Assembly: GCF_051020955.1 (NCBI RefSeq)
Contig: NC_135013.1
Coordinates: 3,254,501 to 3,318,500, forward strand
Source: Megalopta genalis
Taxonomy: Eukaryota > Arthropoda > Insecta > Hymenoptera > Halictidae
Direction of reading: 5' to 3'
DNA: 64,000 nt
The notes beneath the pieces were generated by a model. It was not told where the DNA came from, searched no databases, and was given only the letters and a program-made list of their open reading frames with translations. The translations under genes were made by a program, and so were the position numbers. Positions 21,988 through 33,159 of this stretch are shown piece by piece. Numbering within the stretch: position 1 is the first letter of the stretch; each line of letters starts with the position of its first letter.

Positions 21988-22205
21988 CAGGGTGTCCCAC
22001 AATTATTTTAACAGCCGAAAATGAGGGGTAGCTGAAGTCATTTGAAGTAACTTTTTCCTTTGCGAAAATGCAATCTGGGGCTTTGTTTACGAGTTATTAA
22101 CGAAAAACACTGGCCAATGAGAGGTGACGGTGCGAGGGAGAGGGTCCGCGAGAGAGTCCGCAGCACGAGGCTTTGACAGAAGGTCGGGACGGACTCGAGC
22201 CGCGT
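21988..22205. mobile_element. family A MITE, truncated copy A4
   Basis: The left terminus CAGGGTGTCCCACAATTATT follows TA (21986-21987), and the left half continues to a GGCCAATGAG box at ~22113. The right half and right terminus are missing, so the 3' limit is approximate. Its subterminal sequence TTAACAGCCGAAAA matches A6 rather than A1. Confidence 0.8.
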
Positions 22206-22738
22206 TCGAAGTATTGAACAAGTCACAAGACGAGAACTTTCCGGATTTTTTTTACTACATAACAGTGATATTTTTAAGAAAAACGCTGTTCTCCTTTACT
22301 TTAGAACGTCTGAAGAATATTTACTAATTTTTCGGACCCGAAATAATATGTAGTTTAACCGTGACAGCCGTTATATATTATTTATAACAACGGAATATCA
22401 AGACTTTCAATAACGATAAATTTGAAATAAATTAAACGAAATTAATTATGTAAATTAATAAAATTTGTCCTTACGTGTGGAACTAGCCGGCCGGCGAAAA
22501 TCGTACGGTACCAATTTTCATATTTACATATTTTTAAAAATATTTTCAACATATTGTAGTCGCCGAGGAATCGATTCGACTGAATTCTCGCAAAATTGGG
22601 GTGTTATTTTTTACCATTCTTCTTTGTAAAGCTTTTAGCGAATTTTTTAATTCGTACATAAATTACAATAAAAATAGCAAGATGCCTAAACGAATTCGTT
22701 CTGCTAATTTTTATAATAGCAACACGCGTCGGGCATGT
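22206..22738. other. AT-rich single-copy stretch
   Basis: No repeat or frame worth noting. A run of TTTATAACAACGG and AATTAATAAAATTTG AT-rich sequence. Nothing supported. Confidence 0.5.
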
Positions 22739-22742
22739 TTAA

Positions 22743-22790
22743 CCCTTTGCGCTCCTATATCTAGTCAGACTCGGTATTAACTTTTGCATT
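22743..22790. repeat. family B-like terminus
   Basis: TTAA (22739-22742) followed by CCCTTTGCGCTCC, the family B end. The sequence after that departs from the B core, so this is an isolated or divergent end. Confidence 0.45.
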
Positions 22791-23011
22791 CATTAATTAT
22801 AATAATTCGCATAATAATTTGTATAATTCGCAGTATGCTTGGATTGCGTTGTAGCAAATTTTGACATAAAAGTAAGAGAATACTTTGGACCGCAGAAACG
22901 TACATTAATGCTCGCTTTGCGGTAAATATTGTTTAATAATATTGAAGCAGCCTGGCAAAAAACTGCGTTGCACCGCGTTTGTTTTAATCGGCTCATTCTA
23001 TTATTTCGAAT

Positions 23012-23122
23012 CATTATTATTATTATTATTACTATTATTATTATTATCATTATTATTAATTATTATTATTATTATTATTATCATTATTATTATTACTACT
23101 ACTACTACTGCTATTATTATTA

Positions 23123-23158
<36 letters not shown>
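23012..23158. repeat. (ATT)n microsatellite
   Basis: About 147 bp of ATT/TTA trinucleotide repeat with a short (ACT)n interruption at ~23095-23109. The Ile/Tyr/Leu runs in the three frames follow from it. Confidence 0.95.
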
Positions 23159-23159
<1 letters not shown>

Positions 23160-23870
23160 TGCGAATATTCTTATAATCACAGCAATCGTGAAGCGAAAAA
23201 GCAGAAATCTGTTATCGCGACGGTCATTTTGTATTTGCGGCGGTAAAAATCAACTCGGCGCGGGACTCGCTCGCGCGCGCGCGCGCGTCGAAATTGAATC
23301 ACACGCTCGGCCGTACACGACATTATCAACTCATATTATTCTCGTCTCGGTACTAATAATGCGATTAAACGGATTACTCGAGACGCTCTCCCGGAAGTTT
23401 CGAGTTTAATCTACAAGCCGACCGGCCGGCCGGCATCCGAGTTTCGCCGGCTTATTGCGAGGCTCGTCTTTCGGGATATTTCGTTATCTCTGCACGGCTC
23501 TGACTCGGAGAAAAAGTTCGCCGCGAGATTATCCGATGAAAGCGGTGCGACGCGCCGCACGCGCGTCGAAGTCGAAGAGAGAGGGAGCTGACACCGGCTG
23601 TGATTTCGACGGCACCGAGAGACGCCGGCGGAACGACAATGCGTCTTTTCAGGCAAGACAATCGCGAACGGATCGTATCGCATTAATCAATGCGCCAAGA
23701 ATTAGTTCGCGCCTGACGCGCGACTCGCTTCGTTTCGACGCCGACGCCGATGCACGACGATACGAAATTCGTGGAATTCGAGTGATCGAACGATTTGAAA
23801 AGCGATCGAGAATTTCGGTGACGCGTGCACGACAACATCGAGTGTTTAACAATTTCGTACAGTGGAACGA
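23159..23870. other. GC-rich single-copy stretch
   Basis: CG dinucleotide run at ~23271-23287 and CpG-dense sequence to 23770. A 139-codon plus frame at 23455-23874 is opposed by minus frames over the same bases, and no domain is recognisable. No gene is called. Confidence 0.45.
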
Positions 23871-23874
23871 TTGA

Positions 23875-24425
23875 TCCAATTGCACTCGAGAAGTTACATT
23901 TTAATTGTAAATCCAAAAAATAGATTCTTCTGATCGATACAGTAATTTTTATTTTATATATGTTTTGTACAGGGTATCCTAAAATTATGGTTTGTCCGGG
24001 AAATGAGAGGTTCCTGAGATCATTTGAAACAACTTCTTCCTTTGCGAAATTGCGATTCGCGGCTTCGTTTACGAGTTATTTGCGAAAAACGTTGACCAAT
24101 GAGAAGCGAGCTCTAGGTGGCACGCGGCGGCCGAGCCAACGAGCGCGCGAAGCACGGTTCCGCTGATTGGCTCGGTCGCCTAGCGCGTCGAGCGAGCTCG
24201 CCCCTCATTGGTCAGTGTTTTTCGTTAATAACTCGTGAACGATGTGTCGGAGAAACTTTTCGTAAAGAAAAAAGTTGTTTCAAATCATCTCGGGAATTCC
24301 TTATTTCTTGGAAATGCCATATTTTTGGGACACTCTGTATATGAGTTATTTGTGCGTACGAAATTGAGCTTTGCGACTCGTACAACGATTACGCTTTTAA
24401 CACTTTTTAAAAAATGTAAACAGAT
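23875..24425. mobile_element. family B element B7, split by A5
   Basis: The left part (23875-23969) begins after TTGA with TCCAATTGCACTCGAG and follows the B core (TTTTAATTGTAAAT, ATTTTATAT). The right part (24338 to ~24425) continues in register with GAAATTGAGCTTTGCGACTC and GTACAACGATTACGC, matching B4. MITE A5 lies between them. The far terminus is not preserved. Confidence 0.75.
23970..24337. mobile_element. family A foldback MITE, copy A5 (368 bp)
   Basis: TA flanks (23968-23969, 24338-24339). Ends are CAGGGTATCCTAAAATTATG and, reversed, CAGAGTGTCCCAAAAATATG. The core retains perfect NF-Y-type sites at 24094-24103 (plus), 24163-24172 (minus) and 24204-24213 (minus). It is inserted in B7. 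Confidence 0.9.
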
Positions 24426-24950
24426 TCGACAATGTAAACATCGTTTTGATTACATAACAATCATTTCGATTCGAGCGTACATTCCAATAAAAAATAGTGT
24501 GAAGTTTAAATAAATACAATCTTGTCGTATAACGTTATAAAACAATATTATATATTGTTTGTATATATAATTTTGTATATATAATGTTGTATAATATCAT
24601 ATAATATTATTATATTTGTTATTATATTTATTATATGATATTATGTAATATTGTTATATATTTCTTTATTTATTTTAACTGTGTACAAGTTATTCTAAAC
24701 TTCTGCATGTTTTTTTCTCTTTTTTTTATTTTACATATTCAATAAATAAATAAGTAAATAAATATAAATAATAAATATTATAATAAATATATATTAATCA
24801 TAATAAATATAAATAATAAATACAATAATAAATATAATAATAAATACATATTAATCATAATAAATATAAATAATAAATATAATAATAAATATATATTAAT
24901 CATAATAAATATAAATAATAAATATAAATAATAAATATAAATAATAAAGA
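24426..24950. repeat. AT-rich low-complexity DNA with TAAATAATAAATATA array
   Basis: From ~24760 to 24945 it consists of ATAATAAATATAAATAATAA and TATATTAATCATAATAAA blocks repeated three to four times. The preceding part is AT-rich without a clear period. Confidence 0.85.
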
Positions 24951-25555
24951 GAGAGAGCTCGATAGTTCCAATGTTAATAAACAAATCCCATCGATTAGAT
25001 ATCGATACCATAGATTTCGTCTTTCGGCAAAATGTCTCTGAATTTCACGATCCGCACCTCTGTGCTACGCCGAGGTCGACGTCGACGTCGGCGATGCCAC
25101 GAGAACGGAGACAATAACCGCAAATCCCACGGAAATCGCAGCCAAGGCGGAGAACGACACGGTTCGGAGCCGTCTTCGATACCGTCCAATTGTGCTCGCA
25201 TGTATTCTCCGCGGGAAAATACCAATTACACTGATACCTCATTACGGATTTAGTCGCGTTCGGACGACTTTATTTGCGCGGCGCACGAACGCGTGCACAA
25301 GCGCGCGACCCTTACACGCTACGCGGGTATACGGCCGTTTAATCCGTCTTGAGGCTATGTGCAGAACCGGCGGGCGTGTTGCTTTGCGATTTAAATGTTC
25401 GGTTGTTCGATGTCTCGGCGAATTGTTCACGGTGAATCGCGCGTTCGAGCGGAATTGACCCCCCGGGATATCGCGCTTGTATGCGCGTGCATTTATAATT
25501 CGAAAACGTTTTGATCGCGCAGATTGCAAGATCGCAAAGATTGTTATTATTATTT
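24951..25555. other. single-copy stretch, GC-rich
   Basis: Includes a short GTCGAC/GTCGGC trinucleotide-like run at 25072-25096. Overlapping frames on both strands, no recognisable domain. No gene is supported. Confidence 0.45.
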
Positions 25556-26195
25556 GTAATGATAATATTGCGATTATATAATATTGCATAATTTTTAACA
25601 ATAATAATATTAACAATACATATAATAACTATATGTATAATAATGTATTATATTATTATATTATTATTAATATAATACATTATTATACATATTGTTATTA
25701 TATGATTATTAACAATATATATAATAACAATATGTATAATACTGTATTGTATTAATAATAATATAATGACAATATGTACAATTATGTATTATATAAATAA
25801 TAATATAATAACAATATGTACAATAATGTATTATATTAACAATAATATAATAACACTATGTACAATAATGTATTATATTAATAATAATATAATAACAATA
25901 TGTACAATAATGTATTATATTAACAATAATATAATAACACTATGTACAATAATGTATTATATTAATAATAATATAATAACAATATGTACAATTATGTATT
26001 ATATTAATAATAATATAATAACAACATGTATAATAATGTATTGTATTAATAATAATATAATAACAGTATATATAATAATGTATTATATTAATAATAATAT
26101 AATAACAATATGTACAATATGTATAATAATATATTATGTTAATAACAATACAATAATAATATTAATAATATTATTTGTAATAATAATTTGTTATC
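25556..26195. repeat. AT-rich region with 42 bp tandem array
   Basis: From ~25760 to 26110, about eight units of 42 bp: AATGTATTATATTAATAATA then ATAATAACAATATGTACAAT. The flanks are looser versions of the same sequence. Since 42 is divisible by three, an uninterrupted 14-residue periodic frame (Tyr/Ile/Asn/Cys) appears on the plus strand. It is judged non-coding. Confidence 0.9.
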
Positions 26196-27104
26196 TATAA
26201 AACCCTTTAGATTACAGAAAATGATGCGGACTGATAATTCAGTTAGAGGGTGCACAGTGTGAAATTGCGTCGGAAGATTTGAGAATCGCAAAAAAATATT
26301 CACATTCTTATCCTATAAAATTGTAACGAAAATTTGAATTTACGTTTACATTTCGAGTTGCGGTTGCTTGTCGCACTCCGGCCGTACATTGGAATAATTT
26401 TTGGAGCTACGCTTCGAATATTGCTCCGTGGTAAACACGTAAACATAAATAGTCCGGTGGTATAACACGTTGGTCTCTGGTGGCCAACGCGATGTAAACG
26501 GAAACTTCTGTGTCGGTCACCGGTCACTGACGCACTGCCCGGATTGTATTCCGCTCGTTAACCTGCTGATAGATCGGTCGCGAATTCCCGTAAGATCGTT
26601 AGCAAAATGAAATGTTGATTCGAGGCAAAGCCGATAATTAGTTGGCTGGTATTGTTACGTATAAGGGGCGCGAGTGACAAATTAGTCCCCGCAAGATTTT
26701 TCAGCCCCCTCCGATGGATTGACAAAAAAATGTTTCGCGTATCGAAGTTAATTAATATTTAATCTTGACAAGAAATTGCAATTGTTTGATCTTCGATTAG
26801 AAAACAAGGTCACCGTTATATTTTTTAAATTGAAGGAAATATTACACACACCGAAATATTTTTAAATTTTAAATTGAAATTTTGTAATGAAAGGTTGTTT
26901 TAACTTTGCAGTATTGTAGGCGACATCGAGACGAATCCAACGACCTGCTACAGGATGACCTTCGGGTGACATTGAAGGAAAAATTGCCACGGATCGATTG
27001 CCATAATATTTGAAATGATTCGGCGACACGTGACACCTAGGACTCGCACGTAAACATAAACAGACGAGCATAACAGACGCTAACGAATAATTATTATTCA
27101 CGCT
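26196..27104. other. single-copy stretch
   Basis: No repeats of note and only short frames. Nothing I can assign. Confidence 0.5.
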
Positions 27105-27315
27105 TAATCTTTGAAGTTAAGTTAACAAGCCAATCAAGTGCGAACTTTACTTAAAAAAATTAATTGTGAACTTAACTTCAAAGATTTTTAAATATATAAT
27201 ATTATACTAATATAATAATATACTATATATAATATTATAGTATATTATTATATTAGTATAATATTATATATATTTAAAAATTTTTGAAGTTAAGTTCACA
27301 TTTAATTTTTTATTA
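27105..27315. repeat. snapback structure 1 (overlapping inverted repeats)
   Basis: Arms TAATCTTTGAAGTTAAGTT (27105-27123) and its complement (27169-27186) flank a 45 bp core starting AACAAGCCAATCAAGTGCG. The right arm and AT-rich DNA are then mirrored again about ~27235, ending in TTTTGAAGTTAAGTTCACAT. The result is three alternating copies of one arm sequence. Confidence 0.85.
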
Positions 27316-27397
27316 TATATATATAATGTTATACTAAATATCATAATAGTATAATAGTATAATATTATAACTATAAATACTATAATAGTATAATATT

Positions 27398-27549
27398 AAC
27401 TCGTTGAGTTAGTGTGTTAATTAATTTTCTTGGTATTGTTGCACGGTGTTAACAAGCTAATCAAGTGCGATCTTTACTTTAAAAAGATTAGATGTGAACA
27501 CCGTGCAACAATACGAACGAAATTAATTAACACACTAACTCGACGAGTT
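27398..27549. repeat. snapback structure 2 (53 bp arms)
   Basis: Arms 27398-27450 and 27497-27549 are ~92% complementary (AACTCGTTGAGTTAGTGTG; GTTGCACGGTGTT). The 46 bp core (27451-27496, starting AACAAGCTAATCAAGTGCGA) is nearly identical to the core of structure 1, although the arms are unrelated to it. Confidence 0.9.
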
Positions 27550-28021
27550 TAGTTAACGGAGCAAACGTACCCTCGATTCTAATTTGTCTAAAAACGTGAA
27601 ATAATACAGGAAAATGAGAATTTGCATAACCACCCAGCAGCCCAGCCATAATTAAATAACTCGCATTTCCATATTAATCGCGTGATTACAATTAGGTTTT
27701 AAAAAAAAACACGCGCGCGCACTTATGGCATCATTTATACTGCAAAGTCGGCGAACAAAAGAAGGAGCGAACCGGGCACGGCGTGCTCGTAATAGAAACA
27801 AAAACGCGCGCATTAATTAACGCTAAACCCGCCGAGCTGTAAAAGCGATTAACGCGTGTCGCTTTCTAAAAATAACGGGACTAAATTTATCAAGACCTTC
27901 CGCCATTTTAGTTACGATCAATTCGTTCGAGTTTATCCGATCGTTTGTTACAAGGTGTAGTCTTGTAAGTCTTGTAATCGCAGGTTCAACGATCTTCGAG
28001 TAAAGAATCGTAATCACTGCA
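27550..28021. other. single-copy stretch with first copy of a ~90 bp duplication
   Basis: Contains a CACGCGCGCGCAC run at ~27710. The segment 27903-27995 (CATTTTAGTTACGATCAATT, ATCTTCGAGTAAA) is repeated at 28473-28560, on the other side of the repeat I array. Confidence 0.6.
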
Positions 28022-28466
28022 CTAATTCAATACTGAGACGTTTGGAAAAGAAAACGCGATTCGGATATATTTTATTATTTCATACGAAATTGTTATTACC
28101 AAATTATTATACTATTATTACTATTATAATATTATTAACGCATTTAGTATAATATTATACTATTATTACTATTATACTATTATTGTCGTATTTAGTATAA
28201 TATTATACTATTACACTATACTATTTTATTATCGTATTTAGTATATCATTATACTATTATACTATACTATTATTATAGTATTTAGTATAATATTATATAT
28301 AATATTATAGTATATTATTATATTAGAGAGAGAGAGAGAGAGAGATTATAATATTATATATTTAATGTTATACTATTATACTATTATACTATACTATTAT
28401 TATAGTATTTAGTATAATATTATAGTATATTATTATATTAGTATAATATTATATATATAATATTAG
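28022..28466. repeat. repeat I copy 2 with TATAATATTA array
   Basis: Leader 28022-28115 (AATTCAATACTGAGACGTTT, CGGATATATTTTATTATTT) matches 21607-21700 and is followed by TAGTATAATATTATACTATT repeats and a (GA)n run at 28325-28345. It is bracketed by the ~90 bp direct duplication (27903-27995 and 28473-28560). Confidence 0.85.
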
Positions 28467-28472
28467 AGCTAC

Positions 28473-29100
28473 CACCATTTTAGTTACGATCAATTCATTC
28501 GAGTTTATCCGATCGTATGTTGCAAGGTAGTCCTCGCAGGTTTAACAATCTTCGAGTAAAATAAAATGTGAAACCGGTCGACCGATCAGCGCGATAGGTT
28601 CGCCGTTTTAGGTTAGAATATTCGATACGCGAGCGCGCACCGTCTGCTTCTCACTTTTCCTTATTCCGAATCAACACCGTTCAACGGCAGGAACGCCGGG
28701 TCTAAACTCCCTTAAACTCGGCTTAACCCTCCGCACAGGTTCCCGGCTGATCTGACAGGATACACGCGAAATCTTTTTATAAGCATTCGTAAACAGTCGC
28801 GTCGCGCACAGCTCGCCGACGAAACAGCATCCGATCTGCGATACGGCGAAGGCTCTATGCGTTACATAGGAAATGCTAACAGCGACATCTACACAAATAT
28901 CCCGGCGACGTGCGGGCGAAAAGCGAGGCTGCGAGTGCGCCTCGCTGCGTATTCAAAGTGCTTGTGTTTCATGTTGAATACCGAATGATCAATTTTTTTA
29001 TTACGTCCTACTTGCGCCGTGTCGTGAAACGTTACTTGCGACCACTCGCTAGGTTAAGTGAGCTAGCAAGCGCTCGCAAGAATAAGTATAGTTGAATTAG
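28473..29100. other. second duplicate copy, then single-copy DNA
   Basis: 28473-28560 is the second copy of the ~90 bp duplication. The remainder is mixed composition, CpG-containing, without a supportable frame. Confidence 0.5.
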
Positions 29101-29533
29101 CTCGCGAGAAGAAGTCTGATGTTAGATCGTGGACCTTCGTGCAAAACAAAGATGGCTTCCATCGAATGCAGGACGCAGGAGTCAAATGGAAATTTTGTAA
29201 GTGTTTTAAATCGTTTTAATTAGTTGGAATCGATACGTCAATATTCTTAGCTTTTAGCAATCCTTTCACTGTTTTAAATTACACCCACTCGTTCCTGCCA
29301 TAAGTGCGTAAAATCCGTAGAGGTTAACTCGCGAGAACAAGTCTATTTAGATCGCGGATCTTCGTGCAAAATGAAAATGGTTTCCATCAATTGCCAAATG
29401 GAAATTTTGCAGGTGTTTTAGATTATTTTAATTAGTTGGAATCGATACATTAATATTGTTAGCTTTTGGCAATCCTTTCGCTGTTTTAAATTACATCCAC
29501 TCGTTCCTGCCATAAGTGCGTAAAATCCGCAGT
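29101..29533 (+). repeat. tandem duplication of ~205-227 bp
   Basis: Copy 1 starts at 29101 and copy 2 at 29328, both with CTCGCGAGAA. Both include CTTCGTGCAAAA, TTTTAATTAGTTGGAATCGA and CACTCGTTCCTGCCATAAGT. They differ by substitutions and a ~20 bp length difference. MITE A6 sits immediately after the second copy. Confidence 0.9.
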
Positions 29534-29536
29534 CTA

Positions 29537-29877
29537 CAGGGTGTCCCATAATTATATTAACAGCCGAAAAGAGGTGATTCCTGGGGTCACTGAAATTTTT
29601 GTCTCAGAGAGATTGCAATCCGCGGCTTCATTTGTGCGGCTTTGTAAACACTGACCAATAAGAGGCGAGCACGGCTGCCAGTAAGCGGTCGAAGCGCAGT
29701 TTCGTTGATTGGCTCGGCCGCCTCGCGCCAACTAATTTCGCCTCTCATTGGTCAGCGTTTTTCGTTAATAACTCGTAAACGAAGCCGCGGATCGCATTTT
29801 CGCTAAGGAAAAAGTTGCTTCAAATGACCTCAGGAATCATCTCTTTTCGGCTGTTAACATAATTATGGGACACTCTG
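29537..29877. mobile_element. family A foldback MITE, copy A6 (341 bp)
   Basis: TA flanks (29535-29536, 29878-29879). Ends are CAGGGTGTCCCATAATTATA and, reversed, CAGAGTGTCCCATAATTATG, followed by TTAACAGCCGAAAAGAG on both sides. The core (GAGGCGAGCACGGC; TGATTGGCTCGG; CTCATTGGTCAG) is the same as in A1/A3, but the subterminal 20-30 bp differ. Two perfect CCAAT consensus sites, both on minus. Confidence 0.95.
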
Positions 29878-29879
29878 TA

Positions 29880-30365
29880 AAATCATGGCCTTTTTATATT
29901 CATTTCGAAGAAAATATTAGAATCGCAGGATAAGCATATGATAGTTTAATTAAATGACATAGACGTTAACAGAATTTTCGGGTTTGATATTGCAATGCTT
30001 ACCACGTTAAACAAATTGCCCATAAGCGCATCATTACAAAATTGTAAAAGGTTTAAAACAACCATTACTACCGTGAATTTAACCCGTCCAATTCTGGTTC
30101 CATTAATTAAACAATTTCATCGTAACATTTACGGGGAATTTATATTTATACAATTCTATTGTATTTCTTTATTTTATAATATTTATACAATTTCAAACCG
30201 TCGCACCACGGTCTTTTTATACAAAATAAAAATTGCGATCAGGAATTTCAAGACGCAGGAGCTATGTTCACATTAATTTCATATCTTGATGATTTCAATT
30301 AACTTAGATACAATACAACAGCAGTTCAAACAATTCTCGAATAGTATTACGATCACCTGTTCGTC
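29880..30365. other. AT-rich single-copy stretch
   Basis: A 93-codon plus frame at 29995-30276 has no recognisable domain and AT-rich codons. No gene is supported. Confidence 0.45.
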
Positions 30366-31084
30366 ATTCGTTCACTAATTCGTGTCATAAACGCGCGAAG
30401 ATCCGCGCGATCACGACGGCTGCGACCATGGTAGCATCGCGAGCCATGATCCGAGCGGATCCGGCGAGAAGCCGGTGTTAAAAATCGCGAGAATCCATGG
30501 AACCGATCGAAGGGATCTCCTGCAGCTCGACGATTAAAGCGTCGGGAAAGAGCGACCGATGATCGGGGCAGGGGGAGGGGGGGAGGTAAAACGCGCGCCG
30601 AGCCGAGCCGAGCCGCGCCGCGAGGCGGCACAAAAACACACCCCTTCCGGGGGAGAGTTTAATCCCGACAGGAGTCACGTGAAAATAATTACACCCCGGA
30701 GCTGCGTGACTCGTTCAGCGCGCGATAAATCAGAGCACGCAACGCGCGCGCGGGCTTAAACGGCGGACGGGGCTTGCAAGCGCCGGGGCAACACAGAAAA
30801 TTCGCGGCGACGTTTCCGCCGATCCTTGCCCGGCATCCTGAGCCCTGGCGGCCTTCATTTGCGCGTCCCCCGGCGACGAGAACTATGGGTTTACAGCGTC
30901 GATGCACACGGGCCAGACCGACGGACAGCATGGCAAAACGAAACAGCATTGCGAAACCGTGCATCGATTTTTGAAGCGTTGGAAAAAAATGGTTTCATTC
31001 GAATTGGGTCCATCGTGTGCGAAATATTGTGCAAAAACAGAATGGGTTCATAGTGGTCAGAAGAACATGAACGTGTGATTGAAT
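30366..31084. other. GC-rich single-copy stretch
   Basis: CpG-dense, with short CGAGCCGAGCCGAGCC repetition at ~30598-30614. Overlapping frames on both strands without recognisable domains. A CpG-rich promoter is possible, unproven. Confidence 0.45.
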
Positions 31085-32525
31085 GATAGAAACGTTTTTG
31101 AGGGGAGAACACTTTGATGATAGAACAATTTAAGGATAAAACAGTTTGGATGATAGAACAGTTTGATGATAAAACAACTTGATAATGGAACTGTTTGGAT
31201 GATGGAACAGTTTGATAATAGAACAGTTTGGATGATAAAACAATTTGATAATAGAACAGTTTGAATGATGGAACAGTTTGATGATAAAACAATTCGATAA
31301 TAGAACGGTTTGGATGATAAAACAATTTGATAATAGAACAGTTTGGATGACAGAACAGTTTAATCATAAAACAATCTGATAATAGAACAGTGTGGATGAT
31401 AGAACAATTTAAGGATAAAACAGTTTGATGATAAAACAATTCGATAATAGAACAGTTTGAATGATAAAACAATTTGATAATAGAACAGTTTGGATGACAG
31501 AACAGTTTAATCAGAACAGTGTGGATGATAGAACAATTTATGGATGAAACAGTTTGGTAATAAAACAATTTGGTAATAGAAGAGTTTGGATGATAAAACA
31601 ATTTGATAATAGAACAGTTTGGATGATAGAATAGTTTAATATTAAAACGATCTGATAATAGAACAGTGTGGATAATAGAACAATTTATGGATAAAATAGT
31701 TTGGTAATAAAACAATATTTGATAATAGAACAGTTTGGATGACAGAACAGTCTAATGCTAAACCAATCTGATAATAGAACAGTGTGGATGATAGAACAAT
31801 TTAAGGATAAAACAGTTTGGTAATAAAACTATTTGATAATAGAACAGTTTGGATGATAAAACAATTTGATAATAGAACAGTTTGGATGACAGAACAGTTT
31901 AATGATAAAACAATCTGATAATAGAACAGTGTGGATGATAGAACAATTTAAGGATAAAACAGTTTGGTAATAAAACTATTTGATAATAGAACAGTTTGGA
32001 TGATAAAACAATTTGATAATAGAACAGTTTGGATGACAGAACAGTTTAATGATAAAACAATCTGATAATAGAACAGTGTGGATGATAGAACAATTTAAGG
32101 ATAAAACAGTTTGGTAATAAAACTATTTGATAATAGAACAGTTTGGATGATAAAACAATTTGATAATAGAACAGTTTGGATGACAGAACAGTCTAATGCT
32201 AAAACAATCTGATAATAGAACAGTGTGGATGATAGAACAATTTAAGGATAAAACAGTTTGGTAATAAAACTATTTGATAATAGAACAGTTTGGATGATAA
32301 AACAATTTGATAATAGAACAGTTTGGATGACAGAACAGTTTAATGATAAAACAATCTGATAATAGAACAGTGTGGATAATAGAACAATTTAAGGATAAAA
32401 CAGTTTGGTAATAAAACAATTTGATAATAGAACGGTTTGGATGATAGAATAGTTTAATGATAAAACAATTTGATAATATAACAGTTTGGATCATAGAACA
32501 ATTTAATGATAAAACAATTCGATGA
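31085..32525. repeat. minisatellite with 147 bp higher-order repeat
   Basis: Built from GATAATAGAACAGTTTGGAT, GATAAAACAATTT and GACAGAACAGTTTAAT submotifs. In the right part the marker ACAGTGTGGAT recurs at 31779, 31926, 32073, 32220 and 32367, exactly 147 bp apart. The left part lacks the regular order. Open minus frames (up to 274 codons) follow from 147 being divisible by three. Confidence 0.95.
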
Positions 32526-32663
32526 CTGTACCTTCAAAAAAAATTATATATTTTTACAACGTCTGAAGAAGTTCTTAAAAATGAATCATAATAATCCCAA
32601 TATAGCATCGATACAATCTTGCATAAAATCCAACTTAACCAAACTAATTATTTCCTCGGTTAT
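32526..32663. other. short AT-rich single-copy spacer
   Basis: No feature seen. Confidence 0.5.
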
Positions 32664-32667
32664 TTAA

Positions 32668-32907
32668 CACTTGGACGTGGTAGTTCGGGTCCATATGGAC
32701 CCAGAATATAAGTATCATCATCTCACTATCTATTTTTCGACAATTAATAAAAATTCTCAACAATTTCTTCAAACCTTCTATAAAATCTAACGCGTCTCGA
32801 AGAAGTACCCTAAAAAATACCTTGATAAAAATCTCTAAATAAATTTACAAACGATCCTAAGCAACAGTAAGTTACATTCTCGTCAAAATGGTCCGGCTGT
32901 TCGAGGA
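32668..32907. mobile_element. family F-type piggyBac-like MITE, copy F2 (240 bp)
   Basis: TTAA on both sides (32664-32667 and 32908-32911). The left end CACTTGGACGTGGTAGTTCG runs into the 16 bp palindrome GGGTCCATATGGACCC. The right end, reversed, is TCCTCGAACAGCCGGACC. The right TTAA is also the left TTAA of B3. No coding capacity beyond a 78-codon frame overlapping the B3 junction. Confidence 0.75.
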
Positions 32908-32911
32908 TTAA

Positions 32912-33159
32912 CCCTTTGCACTCGAGTGGCGACTCCGAGGCACCGCTAATATTTGTTATATCACCTTTTAGAATAATTTTGACATTAACAAAGTTTGCAT
33001 CTGAAAGATTGTTATAATTGATGTGTAATTGTTGCGCGAGTCCCAACAGTCGTTTTTCATATACGCATAAAATTCATTTTCTCATATAAAATCGAAATAC
33101 TGTAAGTTAGAAAAGCGATTTTATATTTTCAATTCAGAAATCGCTTCGAGCGCAAAGGG
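32912..33159. mobile_element. family B piggyBac-like MITE, copy B3 (248 bp)
   Basis: TTAA (32908-32911) then CCCTTTGCACTCGAGTGGCG. The right end TTCGAGCGCAAAGGG is followed by TTGA (33160-33163), a one-base change of TTAA. The core has the GAGGCACCGCTAATATTTG and TCATATAAAATCG phrases. Confidence 0.9.

Noticed and set aside
30891..31715. 274-codon minus frame with CSII/LFYH repeats.
   Set aside because: Translation of the minisatellite at 31.1-32.5 kb, whose units keep frame. No sign of coding.
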